This document shows, one piece after another, positions 44,723 to 55,962 of a stretch of 64,000 nt of DNA. Made by a program: the position numbers and the translations under genes. Numbering within the stretch: position 1 is the stretch's first letter; each line of letters opens with the position of its first letter. Under the pieces are notes generated by a model. It did not search any database. It was not told where the DNA came from and saw nothing but the letters and a program-made list of their open reading frames with translations. This DNA comes from Stereum hirsutum FP-91666 SS1 (Eukaryota > Basidiomycota > Agaricomycetes > Russulales > Stereaceae), in contig NW_006763133.1 of the NCBI RefSeq assembly GCF_000264905.1, positions 967,925-1,031,924 on the forward strand. Reading direction: 5' to 3'.

Positions 44723-46384
44723 TCAGACCAACGTAGCGAATCCAACCTGCGAGTTTCCAACATCGAACTCGGTGTAAACGTTCTGCAAGAATACATCACC
44801 TACGACCCAGAAACCTGTTACAAAGAACGTCAGTTTTGATCAGGGGCATGGCGTTCGAAGATATAGAACGGTGGCATTGGAAGTGAACTCACGGTTCGTG
44901 AGCTGGGATTGCGCACCAAGACCACCAATGCAAGTGGACGAGTCGTTTGAGCTAAGTTGTCCAAGATTGAAGGTACTGGCGTTGACAGAGAATGCGGTAC
45001 CGCCAAACGTGAGCGAGAGGGTGGAGTTGAAGTCGCAGGGTACTACAGTGCAAAACTTCGTCAGCATCGAACCAGAGATGGGGCTTAGTTAGAGGGGCCA
45101 TACTGGTGTAGATTCCGTCGCCTTCCTCCGGGGCCAAAGCGGCGCCAGGGATTTGCGCGTAGATGGCAGCGACGTTGGTGGTATCACCAAGGATCTGGGT
45201 GGTGCCAGTGTCGATGATGGAAGAGATTTGAGAAACAGTGGTGTTGCCGTTCAGCGCGACGCTGTCCAGGTCGACCTGCCAGTATCCCTGCATGGCATAA
45301 CACCAGATTAGAATTGAGTATAAAGAAGTAGATGCACAAGAACAACGAAAGATACGCACCTCCTCTGTGACAGGGACATATGTGAAATCGCCACTGACAT
45401 CACTGTTGTCCGTTCCGCCGAGGAAAAGCTCCGCGTGGCTCGAAGAAAGCTTGAATGAGAAAACAGGCTGGTCGACCTGGCCTTCGGCTACAAGAGTCTG
45501 GAAAACTGGGTTGGCGCCATAATCTGAGATGCTCTTGAATCCCATGCCCATGAGTCCATCAGCTGGGAAAGAGGTGCTCTCAAAACTCGTGGAGTATGTC
45601 GATGCGGCGCCGAGGGTTTGATTCGTAGCCTGCGGGCGGCAACTGTGAGTACAGGATTATACGCGGATGAATGCCCAGGGGATGACGCACAGACAAACCA
45701 GCGATAGTGACGGTATCAGTGTATTGATCGCCACTGACCGAGGAGCCATCGCCGTAAGTGAGCGAGAATGGCTGGCCAACCTTCGCCGAAGTCGAGCTGT
45801 TGGAAGGATTGTAGGCCGTGTGGTCTTTGCATGAAACACCGCAGTCGGGTCCAGGGAGGAAAAGGTCGCTGGATCCGGTATCGAAGTCGACTGGAGTAGA
45901 TGTGGTCAACCAAAACATCTCCTACGCCACACAGTGCGTCTGCTTACCCGTATATATCGTGGCGGGGGTACCCACGGAGATCGAACCGAACCACAGCTGG
46001 GCACCGTAGTCAACAAGCGGGTCGCTGCCGCTACCGTCATCTCTCTTTGAGGGAAGAGCGGCGCTCAACCCAGCCGCAAGTGGGTGTGGGGATCCAATAT
46101 TCTTCTCATAAGCAGCAAAGCCCTTCGCAATCTTTCTAAAGTAGGCGCAATGCGAGATGAGCTAGAATTCACGATACGATCAAATTCAATACGCACGAGA
46201 TCGAGAGGGCCTGACTGGAGCGAAGAACCGCCGTGTTCACAGTCCCATCGTCGTTTCGGAGTCCAGGGCGTTTAGAGAGTGAGATGCCAGTGGAGCTGGA
46301 GCGAGCTTTGAGGGCCTCGGAGACGGGAGTGGCGGCAGTCAAGAAAGGGAGGGCAGCAAGGACGAAAGCAGGAGAGAAGTACAT
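44723..46384 (-). CDS. Secreted aspartic protease, polyporopepsin-like (copy 1)
   Basis: Pepsin-family (A1) extracellular endopeptidase. The first exon starts MYFSPAFVLAALPFLTAATP, a signal peptide. A propeptide follows (FKRIAKGFAAYEKNIGSPHP-like in exon 2) and then the mature enzyme. Both catalytic motifs are present, DFDTGSSDLFLPG and ISSIIDTGTTQILGD. The flap is LTYGDGSSVSGDQYTDTV. Later landmarks are ADGLMGMGFKSISDYGANPV, FTYVPVTEEGYWQVDLDSVA, CDFNSTLSLTFGG and FWVVGDVFLQNVYTEFDVG, ending GFATLV at 44723. About seven short introns interrupt the gene at the same places as copy 2. Cysteines in CGVSC and STCIGG match the family disulfides. The start is the ATG at 46384, at the signal peptide; an upstream ATG at 46435 would add 17 residues. 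Confidence 0.92.
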
Positions 46385-47398
46385 GACTGACGAGGCTGTA
46401 AGGAATGTGTGGTGAGGAAGAACGAAGGGGAACACGCTAGAGGGTAGCGAACCATTCAGGGGTTCTTATATACCCACAACAAAGAGCCCTGCTTCGGTAC
46501 GAGCGCTTAACTTCTTCCGGGAGCACCACAACTATATCGAAACATCCCATGCTTCTTCCTCAGTGGCAGAGGACGTCGCGAGGACGACATGTACCCGTCT
46601 GAAAATGGTTCCGCGCACGACGTCACAGACTACTGGCGAGACGTACGTTAGCCGCCATCATGATTCATCGACAGCAAGACATCTGCATCAGGTCGCGCAG
46701 AGGGGGCTCCTAGGACAAGGGTTATTGCGATAGACCGGGGTGCAAGGCTCTTCCGAGGGCCTAATAAAGAGTGCGACGCTTTGGCGAGCGCATGCGAGTA
46801 TGAAGAAGTCTCTTGATCATGAGTGCTCTCTCACAGCATAAAAGCCTGGTGAACGATCTAACGCCTGGGCAACCGCAGGCAACCGCTGAATGTGGGGTTG
46901 ATAGACTGGCTTGGCATCGGGGTAGGTATACATCTACTCCCACGTGTCACGTAAGTAGTGCTGCATCGTGCAACTGTTCGAAGCTCGAAGAGTATGGAAA
47001 TTGAGACTCGATGAAATGAGTGGTGTGGCGAAAGTGATGGAGCATGGGGAAACGGTGAAGCAATCATTCTTCGAAATATGGACCGGAGTTTGCCGGAGAA
47101 TTCATATCCGAGTCCAGTTATGGCTACCAGACTCAGCAAGCTGAGCGGATCAGAAACATTGCCTACTTAGGAGAGAGAATAAAACATGGTAGCATCGGGT
47201 CCACTCGAACGCATGTTTCTTTCGACTAAGAAACCCGAAGCAGGAAAGTATCTAATTGCGAGGACAGAAACGCAACAACTACAACAATAACGTATGCCAT
47301 AACAGTTCGTAAGACCAGTGAGACGGGAAGCAAATGCAAAACAGGAAGAGTCTCAGCAATCAGTGGCATAACGCATCCATCCAAACTCCACTGCATCC
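46385..47398. other. Intergenic region between the two aspartic proteases
   Basis: No gene was seen. A TATATAA box reads on the minus strand at 46472-46466, 82 bp before the start codon of copy 1. The remainder should hold regulatory sequence of copy 1 and the 3' flank of copy 2. Confidence 0.45.
46466..46472 (-). promoter_or_regulatory. TATA box of aspartic protease copy 1
   Basis: TATATAA on the minus strand, about 82 bp upstream of the start codon at 46384. Confidence 0.5.
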
Positions 47399-49011
47399 TT
47401 AAGCAAGCGTAGCGAATCCAACCTGCGAGTTTCCAACATCGAACGCGGTGTACACGTTCTGCAAGAACACATCGCCGACAATCCAGAACTCTGTAGGAAA
47501 TACATCAGTACTAGCCATGAGCAACGGTGAGTGGGACTTACCGTTAGTTAACGAAGAGTCTGAGGCAAGACCGCCGATACAAGCCGAGCCGCTGGAGTCA
47601 GCTTTGCCCAGGTTGAAGGTGCTAGGGTCGACGGTGAACTCTTGACCACCGAATGTCAACGACAACGGGGTGTTGAAATCACAAGGGACTGTCAGGGTCA
47701 ATGGTTAGCGCCGTGATTGAGAATGAGGGAAGAGTGGACGTACTGGTGTAGATCCCGTCACCGTACTGGGAAGCTTCGGTGGCACCAGAAATCTGCTTGT
47801 AGACAGCAGCGACGTTATCCTCGTCGCCGACGATCTGGGTGGTACCAGTGTCGATGATGGAAGAGATTGAGTTAACAACAATTTCCCCATCCACCGCGAC
47901 GCCGTCCAGATCAACCTGCCAGTACCCCTGCAATGCAGCAGGATTGACACCCGTTAGTATTGCCTCGTTGGAACGTGGACATAGATAGAGACGCGCACCT
48001 CCTGTGTAACAGGCACGTAGGTGAAGTCGCCACTGTAGAGACTAGTGTCCGATCCACCAACGAAAAGGGAAGCTCCGCTCGACGAAAGCTTGAAGGAAAA
48101 TACCGAGTCATCGACTGCGTCGTTGGCAACAAGCGTTTGGAAGACCGGGTTGGCGTTGTAGTCCGAGATGCTCTTAAAACCCATGCCCATAAGGCCATCG
48201 GCCGGGAAGTTGGAGCTTTCAAACCCAGAGGAATACGTCTTTGCGGCGCCGAGAGTTTGCTTAGTAGCCTGTGAACAATCAGTATGATCAATACGTGCCC
48301 CAAAGTTCATATGTCTGGCAGGAGACTGACGGTCAATCCAGCGATGGTGACGGTGTCTGTGTACTGCTCGCCGCTAACGGTGGACCCATCGCCGTAGGAA
48401 AGCGAGAAGGTCTTGCCGACGTCGTTGGAAGTTGAGCTCGAGGAAGGATCATAGGTCGTGTGGCCCGAGCACGAAGAGTCGCAGTCGGGGCCGGGAAGGA
48501 ACAGATCGCTAGACCCGGTGTCGAAGTCGACTAGAGAGCGTCGTTAGAATGCGTATTCCTGACGCAAGATGAAATCCCGCTTACCAGTGTATTTCGTGGC
48601 GGGAGTCCCAACAGAGATCGTACCATACCAGAGCTCGGCTTCGTCATCGGTGAGGGCGTCGCTGCCGGTAGCCCTCTTGTTGGAGGGAGCGGCCTTCATG
48701 CCAGATGCAAGTGGGTGAGGGGAGCCAGTGTTCTTCTCGTAATTTTCAAAGCCCTTGGAAATCTTCCTGCAAGATTCCAGAGATATGAGCATAGGCACTG
48801 ATGAGCTCAAGTGGACCACGTACGAAACCGAGCGAGACACGCTAGTACGAAGCAGCTTCGTGTTCACGGTCCCATCCTGGTTATGGAGTGCGCTGCGTTT
48901 GGCGAGCGGAACGGTGATAGATGAAGAACGAGCCTCAACACGCTCGGCGACAGGGGTGGCTGAGGCCAAGAATGGGAGAGCAGCAAGGACGAAGGCCGGA
49001 GAGAAGTACAT
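47399..49011 (-). CDS. Secreted aspartic protease, polyporopepsin-like (copy 2)
   Basis: Tandem paralogue of the neighbouring protease and likewise an A1 extracellular endopeptidase. The signal peptide starts MYFSPAFVLAALPFLASATP, the propeptide has KISKGFENYEKNTGSPHPLA, and the mature part carries both catalytic Asp motifs (DFDTGSSDLFLPGPDC and ISSIIDTGTTQIVGDEDN). The flap is LSYGDGSTVSGEQYTDTV. Other landmarks are ADGLMGMGFKSISDYNANPV, GYWQVDLDGVAVDG, CDFNTPLSLTFGGQEF and FWIVGDVFLQNVYTAFDVG, ending GFATLA at 47399. Intron positions match copy 1. The mature region is highly similar to copy 1, while the prosegment and the loop after ALFVGG-like sequence differ. The duplication is older than a recent copy because the flanking DNA no longer aligns well. 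Confidence 0.93.
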
Positions 49012-49085
49012 GGCTAAATGGGCTCTGGAGGTATGCCGGTGAATGGAGGTGGCGATGGTGAAGAATCCTGGTATACTCAACAGGG

Positions 49086-49093
49086 CTTTTATA
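49086..49093 (-). promoter_or_regulatory. TATA box of aspartic protease copy 2
   Basis: TATAAAAG on the minus strand, about 75 bp upstream of the start codon at 49011, similar in placement to copy 1. Confidence 0.5.
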
Positions 49094-49633
49094 CCTGAAC
49101 GCCTTCCCTCATTCAGGACTGTTGATGGACTTCTAGTGAATACGACCGCGCGGCTGACAGTCCGAGATTTGAGACATCCTCATGTGCCTTCCCGAGGCCA
49201 ATTACAGTCGGAGAGACATGCTTAGCGGGGACGATCTGCCCGTCAGAGCATGTTTCAACGAAAGACGTCACCCTAGAAGAAGCCAATCATGCGTTCACCT
49301 TCGCCCAACCTTCCTCGACCGCAAGATATCGAGTTCTTCCATGCGTGAGCGGGATGATCGAGAAAGCAAGAGTGCTCAAAATAGCTTCAACTTCCATCAT
49401 GAAGCGGGGACGGGCTTGGCGTTTTATCTACCTAGAAAGGAGCGAAACGCCTAGCAACGGGAGTCTGAAGACCCGGCTCGGAGGATTCGAAAAGCGGTGA
49501 AGAGGATAAGACAGCTCGGGTGGCATGCTACGGCGAACTTGAAGTCGCAATATCAATCTCACCGGGCGACTGTTCACGTCCCAAACCCTCACCATCCCAC
49601 ATCGAGCGCTATGATCTCTGGCCCACCTTCCTC
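49094..49633. other. Intergenic region upstream of aspartic protease copy 2
   Basis: No gene was seen. Only short overlapping frames occur. Confidence 0.4.
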
Positions 49634-50173
49634 CTAAGATTTGAAGAGAATCTCAGCGAGGTTCTCGTTCCGCTTTGACAGATCTTCCATGTTCCTGCTT
49701 ATGTTCTCGTGTCTCTGCGGGCTGTGCTGTTTGTATTGGTGTTGTCTTTGACTTTGTCGTGAATTTCGACGAATCGTCTGGCCAAATAAAGGACGCATTC
49801 CGCCCGGTTGTAGTAGTACGAACACTGAGCAAGAAGTATAGGTGTCCAGGCTCCGAACGTCAAAGTTAGCCGGGAATGTACGCCGCTGTCTGGATAGGAG
49901 AGTTAGGAGGTGTGTCTCCTCCACAAGGTTCACAAAAGCTTCCATATGCATGCCTCCACTGGCGTATGGAAAGACGGCTATGTTGATGCGAGAAGGTCCG
50001 GTACGACACCGGTAGTGAGATGCATAGCAAGAGGTAAGCAAAGACCTAGTGAAGATGATAGCGATAGATAGAATTGAGGACGGGTATGCACCGAGAACCA
50101 TGTGGTGAGAATTGCCTAGATCAGAGACGAGAAGGAGAATAACGAGGGTACTCGTGCCCAAGGACTTCTGCAC
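49634..50173 (-). pseudogene. Possible remnant or fragment of a multi-pass membrane protein gene
   Basis: A frame open for 179 codons on the minus strand but lacking an ATG at its upstream end. The middle has hydrophobic stretches (SSILSIAIIFTRSLLTSCYA) and several TAG-ending stretches that look like intron acceptors (TGATCTAG, TTCACTAG, CATCAACATAG, CCAGACAG). The segment ANFDVRSLDTYTS resembles the SRFLLNLRSLDT-like tail seen in mushroom multi-helix membrane proteins. No intact gene can be built with confidence, so a fragment is suggested rather than a gene. The C-terminal part is basic and Gln/Asn-rich. Confidence 0.25.
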
Positions 50174-50661
50174 GAAAAAAAGAGCCAGTCTTCAAGATGC
50201 GTGCTGTTCCAGAATCAATTACTTAGTGTGAGCTCTTTTAAGGTTGAGCTCGAGTAATCCCAAGACTCAGGTCACTTCAGCCCCAAAAAGCTAGCTGGCC
50301 TCATGAGAAAAGGATTTCCAGTAACCAAGAAAATATAAGGCAGAACTCTACGTGATGGGTGAACTAGCGAGGGGCGTTGGTTGGAGTCTGAGTACTCTGA
50401 GTCCCCGCCATGGCCAAGGATAACATGCGGTGGCTGTGCTCAGCACGTGTTGTTGGAACATTGCCACCGCCACCCACCCTCTCCCATCCTGCAGGATCCC
50501 CACCTTGTCGACCGCCTTGTTCTCTTCTTCATTTTGTTTCCTTTGTTGAGCGGAGATCCATGTCCTCAGCAAACACATATTCATGACCATTTAGCTGCCT
50601 TAGCCAACCTGTTGACGACTCGTAGGCGAAAGCCCGCCGTCTCTTGTCCCGAGCCTATCAC
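50174..50661. other. Upstream region of the Nudix gene
   Basis: About 490 bp; no gene is supported. Confidence 0.4.
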
Positions 50662-52138
50662 ATGCCCTCCTTGCAACTCTCAAACTACTGGCTCGCCTCC
50701 GCTCGCAGGCTGCACTTGACTCGCTCTTCCTTACGCTCTCATTATCCCAACACCTGCTCAGCTAGCTCAACATCATTATCGTCTCTACGTCTTCTGAGTA
50801 CTATGTCGCCCAGCGCAACATCGTCCTCAACAACGACGCCGAACTCGAAAGCACAGCGTGGCAGTACACCAAGCATCCCACGGCCCTCTGCAAGCGTCAT
50901 AGTAATCAACTCCAGCAATGAGATCTTATTAGTGCAGAGGAATGTACAGGCAAAGTCGTTTGCGGGTGTCCATGTGCGTCTACCTCTATATACTCCTATT
51001 TGCTTCAATGCCGTTGTTGACGACGTATTTGCGGCTCATGTCACGCAGGTGTTCCCAGGGGGTAACTACGATTCGAGACAAGATGTTTCGCTTGAGATGA
51101 CAGCAATAAGGGAGACATTTGAAGAGTCTGGAATATTGCTTGCTTCTACGTCAAAGTCTCAGGATGGGTCATCAGTGTTGGACGACGCGGACCTTGATGC
51201 GGCGCGCGATGCAATTCACTCACAGAAACTTCTCTTCAAGGATTTCTTGAAGCATAATGGGCTAAGTCCGGATGTCAAGGGGTTGCTGCCGTTCACGGAG
51301 TGGGTTACACCTGTGGGGATACCGAGGTCCGTCCCCTGTCTTTTCTCTCTACTTTGTGTAGGCTGATATTTGAATTCGATGTGATATATCAGACGGTTTT
51401 ACACTCGTTTCTACGTTTCTTTCCTTGGCTCAACCTCTTCCTCTTCATCCACCATTGCCTCCACTGTAAGCAGCCAAACCTTTACGCACGGACAAACGCA
51501 GCACCGGCTACCTACACCAGACGGAGCGCATGAAGTCCTCTCCGCGAAATTCATCCACCCATCAGACATCATCTCCCGTTTCCACTCCACTACCACCTCC
51601 ACCACGGACCCCATCAGCCTCTTCCCACCACAATACTACCTCATCGCCACGCTCGCCTCTATCTTCTCCAACTCCGCCAGTCCGCACTCCACCACACAAG
51701 AGCAAATCGAGAAAGTCAGAACGCTCTCGGGTGGTTACTTTGGAAGGATGGTCATCAACCCGAGGCGAATTCCGATCGCGGAGGAGGAGTTGGTTCAGCA
51801 GCATGGTGAAGAGATGAAGGGAAGGGCGGTGTTGGCGTATGAGGGGGATGAGAGGAGAGGTGGGAGCAAAGGGAGGATGCATCGAAGTCTGGTTTTGTGG
51901 GGCAAGAATGGGGTGCGTACACTCTCCATCATCGCATCATCGTTTCATCTCCCATCTGCCGTCAATGGGCCACTCTACTCGGTGGCACGTTGTCGGTCGC
52001 TGTGTTTCTCGTGCTGATACTGATGGAGCCAAACAGGCCCCTGACGATATCAAACTGCTGAGAAATTGGGATGTGTTCACGGAGTTCGAGCCGGAGGTCT
52101 TCAATTTCGCCAATTCTGAGTCGCGGCCTAAGTTGTAG
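50662..52138 (+). CDS. Nudix hydrolase, NUDT19/coenzyme A diphosphatase type
   Basis: Exons 50662-50973, 51049-51326, 51393-51912 and 52037-52138 join to 403 codons. The domain begins PSASVIVINSSNEILLVQRN and has a Nudix box FPGGNYDSRQDVSLEMTAIR followed by ETFEESGILL; the canonical RETFEESG core is intact, while the upstream Glu of the box is not in its usual position. The long insertion after the box and the SRFH..FPPQYY region fit the peroxisomal/mitochondrial NUDT19 branch, whose members hydrolyse CoA and acyl-CoA. The first 40 residues (MPSLQLSNYWLASARRLHLT) look like a mitochondrial presequence. A second in-frame ATG at 50803 would remove it. The C-terminus is RPKL, a weak peroxisome-type ending. 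Confidence 0.82.
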
Positions 52139-53576
52139 CGGGTATTGGCCTCGCGGCGTCATTCCGTAGGTTTGCTCGACAATGTACATGTAAAGTTTTT
52201 ATTTGTGTGTTCTTATTGATCTTGAGTGCTTTTTGTCAACGTCGCGGGAATTGCGCCCGTGTGTTCTCCTGGCTAGGTGCGCCTTTTGTTTCTTTAATCC
52301 CCTTTGGTCCATCATGGTGACCCCTTGGAGGTCTCCATTACGGTCATCGTGACGACTACTGCAGCCTCTTAGGGCTTGAACACTGCGCCCTAACCCTGCA
52401 TCATACGCACTCGAACGAAACTCGAACGTCCTCGAACCTGTCAAAGATCTACTGTCCGTCTGGATGCTGTCATCGAACAACATATTTGGTAGTATCAAGG
52501 CCGAGTATGAGGTGGTGTGATTTGTTTTTAGGCTCTCTTTCTCTCCGATACTCGGGAACGTTTACTAAAATGGCAGACCGCGACAGTGAGAAAGTTTGCC
52601 TCCGATCTTTCCCGTCCCTACTTGGGAAGGCAATCACGGAGCCATCCCCATCAGGGATCCACCTTCTATATTCAGTGCTCTAAAGAGGTGAGTGCTTTCG
52701 CGTGTGACAGAAGATATGTTTATGTTGCAAATCGCACCCTTGAATCTTCTTGAATTCAAAGCTGTTGATCAGAGGTGTGGGGCCATGAAATTTTGAAGCC
52801 CTCGGTGTTTATGATTTTAGTTGCGGTCAGGAATGCTGGCGAACTCAGGCTTCGTCTGCACGCTGGCAACTTTGCACTTCATGAACGTAAGTGTATACGG
52901 GCGTTATGGCCGCTCAGCGCTCAGCACTGCCGCATCCATGTTCTAAGGTTCATCGCGTTGGGGTCATCCGGGGCACTGCGCTTGGACGTGGCAAACCCCT
53001 CGAGGCTCTGGTGTGATTGATCCTTTGATGCGGTATTCCGAAGGCCTTTGGTCCTTACTCCAGAGACCTCTCTTATTTTCGAGCATTTTCTCTGGTAACT
53101 GTCAGTCAACGTCGTGCACTTCGCCAACGATGTGGAATGGTTTGTGGGGAAACGGTTGAATTTGTCCGTTCGGCGTGGGGTCGAAGCGCAGCGCAGATCA
53201 GGAATGCAGATGCGAAGACTAGTCGCTATTTATAGCCCCAAATGGGTAGTGCTGTTCCCCGGCGGGTTGGCGTTTGCGCTCTGACGGGAGAACATTGCCG
53301 TTGTGGACCCAAGGCACGGCCCTCTCCGAGCGTATATGAGAGCGCGTCGAACAGATCGAACAAGCCACCGACGCTTCGTCGTTCTTTCCCCTTACCTTCC
53401 CCAGCCCTTTCCCTCTCGTCCGCCTCCCCTCCTCCTCCTCAACCCCGCGTTTTTCTCCATCTGGGCGATTCACTTCCTTCATTCTTTGTACAACCTCCCT
53501 CTTTTGAACCCACCTTCTTTCCGGGCCCGAGCTCCAAATTTCGAATCCGACCCGAAAACTGCGAGAACAGTCAAAA
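52139..53576. other. Intergenic region upstream of the chitinase gene
   Basis: About 1.4 kb without a supported gene. A pyrimidine-rich tract (about 53385-53455) and a TATTTATA sequence at 53224-53231 lie upstream of the chitinase start. The rest has only short featureless frames. Confidence 0.45.
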
Positions 53577-55962
53577 ATGTTTTCTCAATTCCAATCTATC
53601 GCCATCGCGGTTGTGGCTGTCATGCCATCTTTAGTTCAGGCTTTCGACATGAGCCGGAACGACAACGTGCGTTGTGTTTAGCTTTTGTGTTTCACCCTGT
53701 CTGATTGGCTTTATACTTGGACTTATTTCAGGTCGCTGTGTAAGGAAGTTCGCCGTTTTGTCTGTTTATTTTGATACTGATCTGACACTCCAATAGCTAC
53801 TGGGGTCAGGACTCTGCAGGCAATCAAGAGAGGTTGGACCATTACTGCCAGGCTAGTGCATATTTCCATGCTTGGTTGCCTATTGTCTGTTTTGAACGAC
53901 TGTCTTCCATTTCACAGGATGACAGCATCGATACCATTCCGTTGGCTTTTCTGAGCACCGCTTTCGGCGACGATGATTTACCGACCGTCGATTTCTCCAA
54001 CGTCAGTTTGCTCCATGAGTTCTCCACCTGCGCATGAAATGCAGACCTGACCATCATAAAACGTGATAAACAGATTTGTAGCTCAAGCGGTGGGAGCAAC
54101 GATTGTTCTGACATGGCCACAGATATCAAGGCCTGCCAGGCTAAGGGAAAGACCATCACGTTCGTTACTTACAATACACCCATGCTTGCAGTCATCCGCC
54201 TGTTCGCGGGTTGCAGGACCTGGGAATGTAAACTCCCAAATTGGGTGACGAAAGTCGCGGCCATGTCCTGTTTGGGACAACCTGCCGAAAAGGGCAATGT
54301 GACGCGAGGTCCTGCAGCCTTCGCGGCGGCGGATGGTTGCATATACAAACTTTCGATTGTCGTGTTCTGATGTATTGTTCGCTCCCTACAGGCTCAGTAT
54401 TGGTGGCGCTACGTCTTCGGTCATTCTTTCTGGTGACAGCCAGGGCAAGACCTTTGCGGACACCATCTGGAACTCTTTTCTCGGCGGCTCCTCCGACACT
54501 AGGCCTTTCGGTGATGCAATTCTCGATGGGTATGTAGACCATGGCTTTGTGGTCCTTTCGCCGTTGTTAAACGCTTTTGTGAATGTAGTGTGGACCTGGA
54601 CCTCGAGTCCGGCGACGGAGCCGGTTACGCCGCATTCGTCACCCAGCTTCGTACCCATACCGACAGTGCAGACAAGACGTAAGTTAGCATTTATTTGGAT
54701 GCTTTATACTCTACTTAGCATAGATGTCCAGGTACTACGTGACTGGTGCTCCACAGTGCCCATACCCTGATGCGTACATCGGAGAGGTTCTTTCTAGCGT
54801 AGGGTTTGACGCTGTCTATGTACAGGTGAGCGGTTGGTCTCGCAGGATTCTGGGAAGCGGAACTAACCTTTTAAAACGTGAAATCAGTTCTACAACAACC
54901 CCTCTTGCGGTACGGATCTGACGAGTTCTTACGATCCCAGCGTGTACTAATTATATGTGTCGAACAGGTCTCACTGCGGCGTCAACGTCTGGCTGGAACT
55001 TTGCAACCTGGGACAAATGGGCCAAGTCCTCTCCCAACCCAGATGTCAAGGTGTATATCGGTGCTCCTGCCTCTTCATCGGCGGCTGGTTCGGGCTACGT
55101 CGACGCCGACACCCTTGCCCAGATCGCACAGGAGAACCGTGACAAGTACTCGTCTTTCGGTGGTGTGATGCTTTGGGACGTTTCGGAGGCTTACAGTCAG
55201 TTCTGATACCTTTCCCGATTAACCCCTGTCCTGATTAACCCCTGTCCTGACTTGTTATCCTTTCCAGACAATGACCGCTTTGACTCTGCCATCAAGTCGG
55301 CCCTCGCGAATGGCGGCTCGTCATCGTCGTCTTCCTCCTCCAAGTCTGCATCAGCTACATCGACGTCCAAGTCTTCTACCAAGACTTCCACCAAGACTTC
55401 CTCCGCTGGCCACGCTTCTTCATCCTCCGCTGTCATCTCCGTCTCTGCCTCGATATCCATTGGCGTGCCATCTTCCTCCGCCACTACCTCCTCTCCCGCC
55501 GTCACTCCCGCTCCATCCAAATCGGCTTCTTCCTCGAAGGTCGCCACCTCCACCCGCTCCCATTCCCGCGACTTTGGCTCTTCAACCGGTGTCGCAGCTT
55601 CCTTTTCCCTCGGACTCGCAGCCTCGTCCAGTGCCAGCGCTGCCGCTCCTTCAAGCTCATCCTCAACTGGTGCAACTTGCGGTGCTGATGCATGGTCAGC
55701 CGATGCTACGTATTGGGTCGGAGACAAGGTGTCCTACAACGGGAATTTGTGGACTGCCAAATGGTGGACTGTCGATAACACCCCTGGTGTCCAGGAAGGT
55801 GATATTGAACAAGTCTGGGTAGACAACGGCTCGTGCGACGGCTCCTCCGCATCAGCGTCCTCTCCATCCCCCTCCGCAACCTCCGACTCGACGTCAAACA
55901 CGACCACGAAACGCGCCGTACTTGCTAGGCACGCACGTCGCTTCGGCCGGGTCAGCCATTGA
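53577..55962 (+). CDS. GH18 (class III type) chitinase with Ser-rich linker and CBM5/12-type domain
   Basis: Secreted endochitinase. Eleven exons (53577-53666, 53732-53739, 53797-53851, 53918-54001, 54074-54159, 54392-54529, 54589-54678, 54732-54825, 54888-54909, 54968-55195, 55268-55962) join to 529 codons. The second exon is only 8 nt; it is required to give NVAVYWGQ, the conserved first strand of the TIM barrel. A signal peptide ends near LVQAF. The catalytic motif [10 protein letters not shown] has the acid Glu. Others are [41 protein letters not shown] and [13 protein letters not shown] Ser/Thr/Ala-rich linker of about 120 residues leads to a chitin-binding module with [33 protein letters not shown] and a terminal Cys. 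Intron 3 begins with GC. Confidence 0.93.

Noticed and set aside
53385..53455. Long C/T-rich run that could be a repeat element
   Set aside because: Pyrimidine tracts before the transcription start are normal in fungal promoters, and it is not a regular repeat.
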